NCBI GenBank assembly: GCA_029983705.1
Contig: JASBYZ010000081.1
Span: 1-6,766 of the forward strand
DNA: 6,766 bases
Direction of reading: 5' to 3'
Origin: Coriobacteriales bacterium
GTDB lineage: Bacteria; Actinomycetota; Coriobacteriia; Coriobacteriales; JAEZZM01
Both the position numbers and the translations under genes were made by a program. Below the pieces are notes generated by a model. That model saw nothing but the letters and a program-made list of their open reading frames with translations, did no database searches and was not told where the DNA came from. Positions 1 to 5,636 of the stretch are shown one piece after another (position 1 is the stretch's first letter; each line of letters opens with the position of its first letter).

Positions 1-809
1 GCGAGGCCTCACATAATCAGCCAAAAACTACGAGCTATCGAGTCACCATAGGAGCAACTATTGAGAGAGCTCCTGTATTAAACGGGAAAACCGAAGGGAC
101 CTTTAATCCAGAAGATTTTGATTTTAGCGGGCTTAAGGTAGAAATTTATGAGTCAGAGACTTTGACTCACTTTGTAAAAAGAGATACCAGCACTGGAAAA
201 GCTGGAGAGGCTGCTATAAAAGATTTTCGTTATTTTGTTGATAATGATATTGACTACAAAATAATCGTTGATGAAAAGACTATCCCTGAAGGCTATAAGT
301 TAAGTGAAAGCAATGAATATAGCTTTAAGCTTAATGGTAAAGATCAAGCACTTAATCTAGACTTTATAAAAGTACCAGCCAAAACAAATACGCCTGATAC
401 GTCTGTCTCAGCTGATACTCAAACTAATTCTAACAAGGATTCAAATAAGGTGCAGGATAACTTAGCACCAAACTACACTACTATATATGTACAAACAAGT
501 GAGCCTAAAGATGCTCCTTCAAATACCTCTCAAGCTAATAAGGAAGCAGCAAAAGATTGCGACAACAAAAAGCTTGAGAGTAAGCCTGCAACATCAAAAG
601 TTAAGTCTGATGAAGCGTCTGTTTTAGAGAGATCTAATCCAGAGCCTCATTTAGGGCAAAACTCAAAAGAAGTTTCTCAAGTGCAAAGTGCAGCTTCTGC
701 TTTGCCTAAAACCTCTGATGTTACGAACGCTTATCTAGATAATTTAGGAGCAATGGGACTTGTTTGTTTGGCTTTAGCGATTAGCTTTAGAAGAGTGCGA
801 GCCTTCTAA
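1..809 (+). CDS. LPXTG cell-wall-anchored surface protein, C-terminal part (5' end outside window)
   Basis: The frame containing the TAA at 807-809 is open back to position 3, so this is the last 268 residues of a longer protein and not a gene starting at the TTG at 162, which has no good Shine-Dalgarno sequence. The visible N-terminal third (to about residue 125) is beta-rich. Its IPEGYKLS stretch followed by a short strand resembles the end of SpaA/CnaB (prealbumin-like) pilin and adhesin domains; that match is by eye only. Next comes a roughly 105-residue spacer rich in Asn, Ser, Lys and Thr, typical of a wall-spanning linker. The C-terminus is a complete sortase signal: LPKTS (nt 702-716), a hydrophobic stretch and the basic tail RRVRAF. 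A class A/E-type sortase would cleave within LPKTS and attach the protein to peptidoglycan. Function beyond surface display (adhesion or pilus-like) is unknown. The ALPKTSDV core is identical to that of the protein at 5637-6602. Confidence 0.88.
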   Translation, partial: EASHNQPKTTSYRVTIGATIERAPVLNGKTEGTFNPEDFDFSGLKVEIYESETLTHFVKRDTSTGKAGEAAIKDFRYFVDNDIDYKIIVDEKTIPEGYKLSESNEYSFKLNGKDQALNLDFIKVPAKTNTPDTSVSADTQTNSNKDSNKVQDNLAPNYTTIYVQTSEPKDAPSNTSQANKEAAKDCDNKKLESKPATSKVKSDEASVLERSNPEPHLGQNSKEVSQVQSAASALPKTSDVTNAYLDNLGAMGLVCLALAISFRRVRAF

Positions 810-830
810 TATAAGAGCTAAGGCATGATT

Positions 831-875
831 TAAGGGGAGAGGCGCCTGTGGTGGAGCGTCTCTCCCTTTATATAT
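831..875 (+). terminator. Intrinsic terminator of the surface-protein gene
   Basis: Bases 831-845 pair with 856-870 in a 15-bp stem with two G-T wobbles and a 10-base loop (846-855), followed by TATATCT. The stem itself ends in CCCTTTA, so a U-rich tail follows the GC core. It lies 21 bp after the stop codon. It also sits just beyond the stop of the convergent reductase gene and may serve it too, although the tail in that direction (TTAAATC) is weaker. Confidence 0.85.
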
Positions 876-898
876 CTAAATCTAAGAATTGACGTATA

Positions 899-2812
899 TT
901 ATTTTCCTAATGCAAAATCTGCTGCATTGTCTCCTGCAATACGCCCAAAGGTATAAATATCTGCCATAGATGTAGAGCCTAAGCGATTTGCCCCCATTTT
1001 ATGACCAGCTACTTCACCTGCTGCATACAAGCCTTTAATTGCTTTTTGATTTGTATCAAGAACCTCAGCTTCTGTGTTTATATGTAAGCCGCCCATTGTG
1101 TAGTGAACCGCAGGTTTGTACACCATAATGTAATAAGGCGGAGTTTGGATTTTATGCATTTCGCCTCGGTAATTAAACTCTTCATCTTTACCGCTATCTA
1201 CAGCATTATTCCACGTTGTTAGCGTTTCTTTTAAGGCAGCGGCATCTATACCAAATGGCTCGCATGCTTCTTCGATTGTATTTGCAGTTACACAGAGCTT
1301 TCTGCTAGTTAGATTTTCATATTCATCAGAGTGAATATCTACGACTTTTGTTTCATCTGCGGCATCTTGATCCCATATTTCATAGGCAATTTCATCTGTT
1401 TGAGAAAGAATAGCTTTAGAGAGTACATCACGTCTTTCAAGCTCTTCAACAAAACGCTTGCCTTCTTTATTAAACATTACTGTTCTTTCATCAAGGCGCA
1501 TATCATCTAAGTATAAAAGCGCTCCTGTTTCTATATCGCAGATAGGGTAAGTTTGAATCAGTTCCATATCAATGGTTTCCGCACCTATTGCCTGCGCCAT
1601 ATCAAGACCATCGCCCATTGCTCCCACGCTTGTAGTTGCATTAAATTGCTTACCAAATTCGGCGTTGGCTTCGGTTCGTTTGTCAGCATTTGCGCCAAAT
1701 CCACCACAACTTAGAACAACAGCTTTAGTACTGATATTAAAAACATCACCACTGGAAACTTCTTGAACTGTTATGCCTTCAATCATCCCATTAGCATCTG
1801 CTTTTAATTCTGTAGCTTTAACTCCAGACAAAACTGTTAGATTGTCTAAAGAGCGAGTGCGATCTGTCAGAGCTGTTGTCATTGCGTTTCCGATATGTCC
1901 TTTAGGAATAATGGAACGTTTAACGCTATGACCTCCAAAAAATAATAAATTGTGCTCCCAAGAAACTCCGCCCTCATATGTTAACCAGTCAGCAGCATCT
2001 TTTACACCATTAGCTATTACTTTGACAAGCTCAGGATCACCTTTGTAATCGCCGCCCTTTAACATATCTTCTGCTAATTTTTCAGGACTATCCTCTATAC
2101 CGCTATGCTCTTGAATCCAGTTTTGTGGAACAGCCATCTCACCACCTGAAAGTGCTGTTGATCCTCCTAGAACTCCAAGCTTTTCTAGTAATAAAACCTT
2201 GCATCCTTTTACGGCTGCACAAATTGATGCTGTGAGGCCTGCCCCTCCAGCACCAACTACTACAACATCATAGGAAGGTTCAGGTTTTTCAGGAATGCTT
2301 AGAACAGCTTTATCTTTTTTCTTGAATTCTTCTGCATCAAGTTGGGATTTCTTTAAAGCTTCATCAACGGCCTGTACAAATGCAACACTTGATAGCGTTG
2401 CTCCGGTAATCATGTCTACATTTAGTGTCTGATTATCTACTATGAGCTTGGAGAGTTTCTCCATACAGACATCGCCGATGCCTTTGGTCTCACGTGATTC
2501 AACTACATAAATATCTTCTATTTTGTCTGGGGATGTGAGTAGGCCAATTTTAACATGTCCATGCTTTCCCATACCTTCGCCAAACGTTGTTATAAAATTT
2601 TCAGAGGGGACAGGTTTCTTGTCTTTATTAGCTGAATTATTAGTCTCAGGCTGTTCTGAGGTTGGTTCTACAACTTGTGTGCAGCCACTTGCTAGCAAAG
2701 AAAAGCTTCCAGCAAATAAACCTACTCCAGCTAAAAAATTACGCCTGGACAGTCGGTTTGTGGAAAGGGCTCCATTGCTTTTTAAATCCGGGTTAAATTT
2801 TTGAGGTGCCAT
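899..2812 (-). CDS. Tat-exported FMN/FAD flavin reductase lipoprotein, fumarate/urocanate reductase family
   Basis: Predicted extracytoplasmic respiratory reductase of the flavocytochrome c/UrdA family, 637 aa from the ATG at 2812. This start has GAAGGG nine bases upstream; an in-frame ATG at 2854 has no ribosome site. Residues 20-44 form a Tat signal (SRRNFL) ending in a lipobox-like LASGC, suggesting a lipid anchor at Cys44. Residues about 72-158 are an FMN-binding domain with the flavinylation motif D133-MITGAT, so FMN is probably attached covalently to Thr139 by an ApbE-type transferase. The FAD domain follows, with the dinucleotide motif GAGGAG at 187-192 and the C-terminal GLYAAGEVAG and GANRLGS blocks. 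Aligned from memory to Shewanella Fcc3, Gln420, Arg460/461, His570 and Arg610 match Q363, R402, H504 and R544, but Tyr422 replaces His365. That Tyr is a urocanate reductase feature. Substrate remains unproven; other enoates are possible. No electron-donor partner is encoded here. The divergent regulator at 3076 is its likely controller. Confidence 0.93.
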   Translation of the reverse strand: MAPQKFNPDLKSNGALSTNRLSRRNFLAGVGLFAGSFSLLASGCTQVVEPTSEQPETNNSANKDKKPVPSENFITTFGEGMGKHGHVKIGLLTSPDKIEDIYVVESRETKGIGDVCMEKLSKLIVDNQTLNVDMITGATLSSVAFVQAVDEALKKSQLDAEEFKKKDKAVLSIPEKPEPSYDVVVVGAGGAGLTASICAAVKGCKVLLLEKLGVLGGSTALSGGEMAVPQNWIQEHSGIEDSPEKLAEDMLKGGDYKGDPELVKVIANGVKDAADWLTYEGGVSWEHNLLFFGGHSVKRSIIPKGHIGNAMTTALTDRTRSLDNLTVLSGVKATELKADANGMIEGITVQEVSSGDVFNISTKAVVLSCGGFGANADKRTEANAEFGKQFNATTSVGAMGDGLDMAQAIGAETIDMELIQTYPICDIETGALLYLDDMRLDERTVMFNKEGKRFVEELERRDVLSKAILSQTDEIAYEIWDQDAADETKVVDIHSDEYENLTSRKLCVTANTIEEACEPFGIDAAALKETLTTWNNAVDSGKDEEFNYRGEMHKIQTPPYYIMVYKPAVHYTMGGLHINTEAEVLDTNQKAIKGLYAAGEVAGHKMGANRLGSTSMADIYTFGRIAGDNAADFALGK

Positions 2813-2821
2813 TGATATTTT

Positions 2822-2827
2822 CCCTTC
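2822..2827 (-). promoter_or_regulatory. Ribosome binding site that fixes the reductase start
   Basis: On the minus strand GAAGGG is followed by nine bases and then the ATG at 2812. The upstream in-frame ATG at 2854 lacks any purine-rich site and would add 14 residues before the Tat signal, so 2812 is the better start. Confidence 0.75.
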
Positions 2828-2908
2828 AATCGAGATGCTGAATGAATAAATCATCGCGACGGCTAAAAGTTGTTTGTTGCTATATCGCGAGATTTATCTG
2901 TTGACTAC

Positions 2909-2937
2909 ATAGTAGCTAGCGAAACAAAATGTTTAAT
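2909..2937 (-). promoter_or_regulatory. Possible promoter of the reductase gene
   Basis: Reading the minus strand, TACTAT (2909-2914) is a fair -10 element. The hexamer 17 bp upstream (ATTAAA) is a poor -35, as expected for an activator-dependent promoter. With a start near 2902, the palindromes at 2948-2963 and 2980-2995 would be centred near -53 and -85. Other AT-rich hexamers in the region could serve instead. Confidence 0.35.
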
Positions 2938-2947
2938 TAAAAGAGAG

Positions 2948-2963
2948 GTTGATTTTAATCAAC
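2948..2963. promoter_or_regulatory. Palindromic operator candidate 1 in the divergent control region
   Basis: GTTGATTTTAATCAAC is a perfect inverted repeat with 7-bp arms (GTTGATT/AATCAAC) around TT. It shares its outer half-sites and total length with the second site at 2980-2995. It lies between the divergent reductase and LuxR-type regulator genes, so that regulator is the natural candidate to bind it; binding is inferred. Confidence 0.65.
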
Positions 2964-2979
2964 TTGCAAGATTTAGCTG

Positions 2980-2995
2980 GTTGATAAAACTCAAC
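2980..2995. promoter_or_regulatory. Palindromic operator candidate 2 in the divergent control region
   Basis: GTTGATAAAACTCAAC has perfect 5-bp arms (GTTGA/TCAAC) around six bases, the same half-sites and length as site 1. The two centres are 32 bp apart, about three helical turns, so both would face the same side of the DNA. It lies just upstream of the tentative promoter of the regulator gene. Confidence 0.62.
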
Positions 2996-3023
2996 TGTAA
3001 ATTACAGCGCAATGGTTCATAAT
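2995..3023 (+). promoter_or_regulatory. Possible promoter of the LuxR-type regulator gene
   Basis: CATAAT (3018-3023) is a good -10 element. The hexamer 17 bp upstream (CTGTAA) is a weak -35. A start near 3030 would put palindrome 2 at about -42, the usual place for LuxR-family activation, which would allow autoregulation. Alternative AT-rich -10 hexamers overlap, so the assignment is tentative. Confidence 0.35.
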
Positions 3024-3075
3024 ATTATGGTTAATGTAAAAATAAATTTAACGTTGCTCCGAGAGGTCTCTATTC

Positions 3076-4545
3076 GTGAAGGAAAAGTTCCAACAAGCGG
3101 TTTACTACATATTAAGACTAGGTTCTTTCCCTTTATCTTTTCTTGGCATTGGGTTATATAGAGCTTGGCTAGCAACTTTTTTTAGATATGATGTTTTTCC
3201 TACTATTACATTTAATGATTATGCAATTTTTGAATGGGCAATAGGCCTTACTGCTCTCTGTGTATTCTTTCTTGCAAAAAGAATAGCACCATTAACATCT
3301 CGTATAAGTGTTTACATATTTACATTTTTTAGCCTTACATTAGGCTCACTATTTATTATTGTTGGCTGCTTTGGTGAGGCTCTTTATTATTTAAAATTTG
3401 CTGGATTAGTAATTAGTGGCATAGGCCTAGGTTTGCTCATTTTAATGTGGACAGAATTTTTGGGATGCTTAACCCCAAGGCGAGTGGCCATACATTATTC
3501 GGCTGCTATTTTATTGGGCGAATTTCTTAAATGGCTGTTTACAGGCCTTTTAACCTTACATATTATATTCTTTTCATTAACCCTACCTGCTGCTTCGCTA
3601 TTATCGCTTTTGTTTGCATTTACTCATATTTCACAAAAACGTTTACCACAAACTATGTTGAGAGATTCCAACACGCCAAAAACTCAGAACAACATATTTT
3701 TAAAAAAGAATTTTTTCAAGTTTGATAGCTTACCGTGGAAAATAATCTTATTAATGATAGTTTGTACCTTTGCTACAGGTTTTGCAGGTTTACCAGATCA
3801 GCCTATTTTAGCAGGTAATACATTTGGATCTTCGCTTGCTGCTCTAATAGTTTTAACAGGAACTTTGTCATCGAGCAAATGGTTTAACTTTGATGTAATT
3901 TACCAATTTGCTGTCCCAATTTTAGGTTTGAGTTTAATTCTCATTGCTCCTTATTTTTCAGCGCATTCAAACATAGTTGTTGCTTGTTACGATGCAGGAT
4001 ATACAATGCTTACTGTTTTGGTTGCTATTGTGTTAAGCAATCTAACGTACAGATATGGTATTGCAGCTGCTTGGCTCAATGGAATAGAACGAGGCCTCAG
4101 ATATGTTGCCGAAGCTAGTGGATGGGGGTTCTTTGTATTTATTTCAAAAAATTTAGCTACACCAGTTCAAAATACTTTGCATGTAATAATTATTGTAACT
4201 ATTATTACAATTTTTATTTGGTTATGGATTAGTGAGCGTAAACTGTCAGCTAATTGGGGCATTAACTTGAATGAGCATAATATAGATTATGATGTAGTTT
4301 CTAAAGGTCCTAAAAACGATAGTCCGTCTATAGCTGTTGGAATTCTATCTTCGCAATATGATTTAACACCACGCGAAGAAGAGGTTCTTCAGTTAATGTC
4401 GCAAAAATTATCAAATAAAGAAATGAAGCAAGAGCTTTTTGTTTCTGAGGGAACGATTAAATCTCATACAAGCCATATTTATAAAAAACTTGGCATATCA
4501 GGTAGAGAAGAGCTTAACAAACTGTTGGGATTAGATGATAACTAG
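3076..4545 (+). CDS. Membrane-bound LuxR-family transcriptional regulator
   Basis: A 489-aa regulator that begins at GTG, with AGAGG nine bases upstream. The frame has a stop at 3049-3051 and no ATG in between, so the start is secure. Residues 1 to about 390 are very hydrophobic, with roughly ten to twelve predicted membrane segments arranged like a transporter (MFS-like) domain. A linker of about 35 residues leads to a C-terminal LuxR/GerE helix-turn-helix at about 428-484. It contains the hallmark LTPREEEVLQLM and the recognition region VSEGTIKSHTSHIYKKLGI (456-474). The family is abundant in Coriobacteriia, where such proteins are often encoded next to respiratory flavin or molybdenum reductases and switch them on in response to substrate; that comes from general knowledge. 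Here it is divergent from the reductase at 899-2812, which is its probable target through the paired palindromes between them. The ligand and whether the membrane domain transports anything are unknown. Confidence 0.92.
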   Translation: MKEKFQQAVYYILRLGSFPLSFLGIGLYRAWLATFFRYDVFPTITFNDYAIFEWAIGLTALCVFFLAKRIAPLTSRISVYIFTFFSLTLGSLFIIVGCFGEALYYLKFAGLVISGIGLGLLILMWTEFLGCLTPRRVAIHYSAAILLGEFLKWLFTGLLTLHIIFFSLTLPAASLLSLLFAFTHISQKRLPQTMLRDSNTPKTQNNIFLKKNFFKFDSLPWKIILLMIVCTFATGFAGLPDQPILAGNTFGSSLAALIVLTGTLSSSKWFNFDVIYQFAVPILGLSLILIAPYFSAHSNIVVACYDAGYTMLTVLVAIVLSNLTYRYGIAAAWLNGIERGLRYVAEASGWGFFVFISKNLATPVQNTLHVIIIVTIITIFIWLWISERKLSANWGINLNEHNIDYDVVSKGPKNDSPSIAVGILSSQYDLTPREEEVLQLMSQKLSNKEMKQELFVSEGTIKSHTSHIYKKLGISGREELNKLLGLDDN

Positions 4546-4618
4546 TATGTAAAATATGCATACAGAGTATTATGACAGGTTTCAATGCACTAAATGTATA
4601 CTGGCAATTCATCCTAAT

Positions 4619-4652
4619 GCGTACTAATTAACACTCTTAATGACAATTATCC
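4619..4652 (+). repeat. Dispersed intergenic repeat, copy 1
   Basis: This AT-rich block matches 5349-5378 at 25 of 30 aligned positions with one 4-base gap. The most conserved part is its end, ATG-n-CAATTATCC. It lies upstream of the lipoprotein gene. An inverted pair CTAATTA/TAATTAG (4624-4630 and 4653-4659) brackets most of it. Role unknown; it could be a regulatory site or a decayed small repeat element. Confidence 0.4.
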
Positions 4653-4681
4653 TAATTAGCGTTTATAAGCTTTAACTTTCT

Positions 4682-4709
4682 TACTGAGAGCCTCTGCAAA
4701 AGCTCAGTA
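4682..4709. terminator. Hairpin after the regulator gene, weak terminator or operator
   Basis: TACTGAG (4682-4688) and CTCAGTA (4703-4709) form a perfect 7-bp inverted repeat around 14 bases. The following bases (GTTAATATG) are not a true U-tract, so it may be a weak terminator for the regulator transcript. It also lies where a -35 region for the next gene would be, so it could instead be a protein-binding site. Confidence 0.3.
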
Positions 4710-4721
4710 GTTAATATGCTT

Positions 4722-4727
4722 TATAAT
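4722..4727 (+). promoter_or_regulatory. -10 element of the lipoprotein gene
   Basis: A perfect TATAAT lies 29 bp before the ATG at 4757. No good -35 is visible at 16-18 bp (AAAGCT at 17 bp), and the hairpin at 4682-4709 covers that place, so regulation by a bound protein is possible. The 5' leader would be about 23 bases and includes the AGGGG ribosome site at 4746-4750. Confidence 0.5.
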
Positions 4728-4756
4728 ATAAGTATGTTATGTATTAGGGGCATGTC

Positions 4757-5296
4757 ATGAAAGCGATTATATTATTTGTAATAGTAATACTCGTTTTAAC
4801 AGTCAGTTCATGTGATAGTACAAATATAAAGTCAACTACAAATGGTCAGTCTGAGTCTGAGGCAATACATAATAGAAAATTTATCGAGAATGTTCTACAA
4901 GACACTCCTGCTAAAGATATAGAGTCTATCAGTAAGTATGAGCATGCCTATTTTGAAGGTGACAGCTTAGTGCTGCCAGCATTATTTAACTTAAGAAATG
5001 AAGGGATTCCCTATACGCTAGATCATATAGAAGTTGGAAAAGATATACCGCCAGGTGAATATGTAGTAACTTACCATGATGGGCGAGTGCCATTTTGGAA
5101 TATGATTATAAATGGTGTTAAGTACGAGGAAGTTTCAAGTACAAATAAGATATATGTAAGTTTTAAGGATGGATATATTATTGAGGCAGAAGGTTATGCC
5201 TTTACTCCTAAAGATAAATATAACGGAAGCATATTTGATGACAGCCCTAATATGGCAGAAACTCTAGATTTGGAAGAATTGATAAAGAATAATTAA
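4757..5296 (+). CDS. Small lipoprotein of unknown function
   Basis: A 179-aa protein starting at ATG, with AGGGG six bases upstream. Residues 1-19 form a lipoprotein signal: Lys2, a hydrophobic core and the lipobox VSSC with Cys19. The mature protein would be anchored to the outer face of the membrane. The first 25 or so mature residues are polar linker. The middle contains EVGKDIPPGEYVV followed, some 35 residues later, by IYVSFKDGYIIEAEGYAFTP. This two-part pattern (a GKDIP-GEY strand, then a V-KDGxxxxxxG strand) recurs in a family of short beta-rich domains in Gram-positive lipoproteins. I recognise the pattern but know of no assigned function. It has its own promoter and no close partner. 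It lies between the regulator gene and the coiled-coil wall-protein gene, with no sign of co-transcription with either. Confidence 0.85.
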   Translation: MKAIILFVIVILVLTVSSCDSTNIKSTTNGQSESEAIHNRKFIENVLQDTPAKDIESISKYEHAYFEGDSLVLPALFNLRNEGIPYTLDHIEVGKDIPPGEYVVTYHDGRVPFWNMIINGVKYEEVSSTNKIYVSFKDGYIIEAEGYAFTPKDKYNGSIFDDSPNMAETLDLEELIKNN

Positions 5297-5348
5297 TACT
5301 CTAAATTATAGTTTTTACGCTTTGTCTGTCACATACACGCTTCAACGT

Positions 5349-5378
5349 GCGAACTAACGCTCTCTATGTCAATTATCC
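5349..5378 (+). repeat. Dispersed intergenic repeat, copy 2
   Basis: Counterpart of 4619-4652: 25 of 30 aligned bases are identical, including the shared end CAATTATCC. CTGGCAAT follows directly here (5380-5387), whereas in copy 1 the same eight bases lie upstream (4601-4608). It lies upstream of the wall-protein gene at 5637. Confidence 0.4.
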
Positions 5379-5393
5379 CCTGGCAATCAAGGT

Positions 5394-5413
5394 TTGTGAC
5401 ATGCAAGTTACAA
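5394..5413. promoter_or_regulatory. 20-bp palindrome, possible operator
   Basis: TTGTGAC and GTTACAA face each other across ATGCAA, complementary in six of seven positions (the seventh is a G-T wobble). The shape resembles a CRP/FNR-type site (TGTGA...TTACA) but with non-standard half-site spacing. No U-tract follows, so it is not an obvious terminator. Which protein binds it, if any, is unknown. Confidence 0.35.
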
Positions 5414-5431
5414 GAATGTGTAGATTCCATT

Positions 5432-5453
5432 TCTGAAAATAGTCTGAAAATAA
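5432..5453 (+). promoter_or_regulatory. Upstream pair of 11-bp direct repeats (CTGAAA)
   Basis: TCTGAAAATAG is followed immediately by TCTGAAAATAA, two 11-bp repeats in tandem. The same CTGAAA core in the same 11-bp phase recurs at 5510-5542. Tandem repeats of 11 bp are the usual binding pattern of OmpR/PhoB-type response regulators. Confidence 0.55.
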
Positions 5454-5509
5454 AATTAACATCTAAATTAATCAAATATCAGCGATAACGACGTTCTCTA
5501 TTTTATCTT

Positions 5510-5542
5510 ACTGAAATTAGTCTGAAAGTTGACTGAAAACTT
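5510..5542 (+). promoter_or_regulatory. Promoter-proximal triple 11-bp direct repeats (CTGAAA)
   Basis: CTGAAA occurs at 5511, 5522 and 5533, exactly 11 bp apart. The last repeat overlaps the -35 hexamer TTGACT (5529-5534). This fits a response regulator of the OmpR/PhoB winged-helix type contacting RNA polymerase at the -35, although repression is equally possible. No such regulator is encoded in the window. Confidence 0.6.
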
Positions 5543-5557
5543 TTAAGGCTTTAGACT
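5529..5557 (+). promoter_or_regulatory. Promoter of the coiled-coil wall-protein gene
   Basis: TTGACT (-35, 5529-5534) and TAGACT (-10, 5552-5557) are separated by 17 bp. Transcription would start near 5564, giving a leader of about 73 bases. The -35 is strong, and the -10 keeps the key first, second, fourth and last bases of TATAAT. Confidence 0.6.
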
Positions 5558-5565
5558 TGTCTCAA

Positions 5566-5585
5566 GTTGGAAGTCCGGTTCCAAC
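5566..5585 (+). promoter_or_regulatory. Hairpin at the 5' end of the predicted leader
   Basis: GTTGGAA and TTCCAAC form a perfect 7-bp stem with the loop GTCCGG. It would begin within a few bases of the predicted transcript start. A stem-loop at the very 5' end can protect an mRNA from decay, as in ompA of E. coli, which would suit an abundant surface protein. As DNA, the same 20 bp could also be an operator. Confidence 0.5.
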
Positions 5586-5620
5586 AAAAGTATACGTGTC
5601 TCATTAAAGTAGACGCAGAA

Positions 5621-5629
5621 AAGGAAGGA
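5621..5629 (+). promoter_or_regulatory. Strong ribosome binding site of the wall-protein gene
   Basis: AAGGAAGGA ends seven bases before the ATG at 5637, a near-ideal Shine-Dalgarno match and the strongest in the window. Confidence 0.7.
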
Positions 5630-5636
5630 CGTTAAT

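Larger units (their letters stand above)
5297..5636 (+). other. 340-bp gene-free regulatory region
   Basis: No convincing coding sequence or RNA gene is visible. The first part has no clear terminator for the lipoprotein gene. In order it holds repeat copy 2 (5349-5378), a palindrome (5394-5413), two and then three CTGAAA repeats (5432-5453, 5510-5542), a promoter (5529-5557), a 5' hairpin (5566-5585) and a strong ribosome site (5621-5629). Most of this appears to serve the wall-protein gene at 5637. Confidence 0.6.

Noticed and set aside
162..809. TTG at 162 as the start of a 215-residue gene
   Set aside because: The frame is open upstream to the window edge with protein-like composition continuing, and there is no Shine-Dalgarno sequence before the TTG.
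2523..2804. Plus-strand open frame opposite the reductase signal and FMN domain
   Set aside because: It mirrors a strongly supported gene on the other strand, and its product has no recognisable features.
2813..2854. ATG at 2854 as the reductase start
   Set aside because: No ribosome site precedes it, and the extra 14 residues would sit in front of a standard Tat signal. The ATG at 2812 has GAAGGG at a good distance.
2900..2915. Third copy of the GTTGA-N6-TCAAC operator
   Set aside because: Only the left half-site GTTGA is present; the right arm reads AGTAG. The local CTAC/GTAG inverted repeat is too short to claim.
4546..4564. GTATG/CATAC inverted repeat as terminator of the regulator gene
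   Set aside because: The stem is about five AT-rich base pairs with no U-tract, too weak to support.
5394..5413. CRP/FNR binding site
   Set aside because: The half-sites are eight bases apart, not the usual six (CRP) or four (FNR), and no matching regulator is known here. Kept only as an unassigned palindrome.
5432..5542. CTGAAA repeats as a small CRISPR array
   Set aside because: Units are 11 bp, directly abutting, without unique spacers of CRISPR length.
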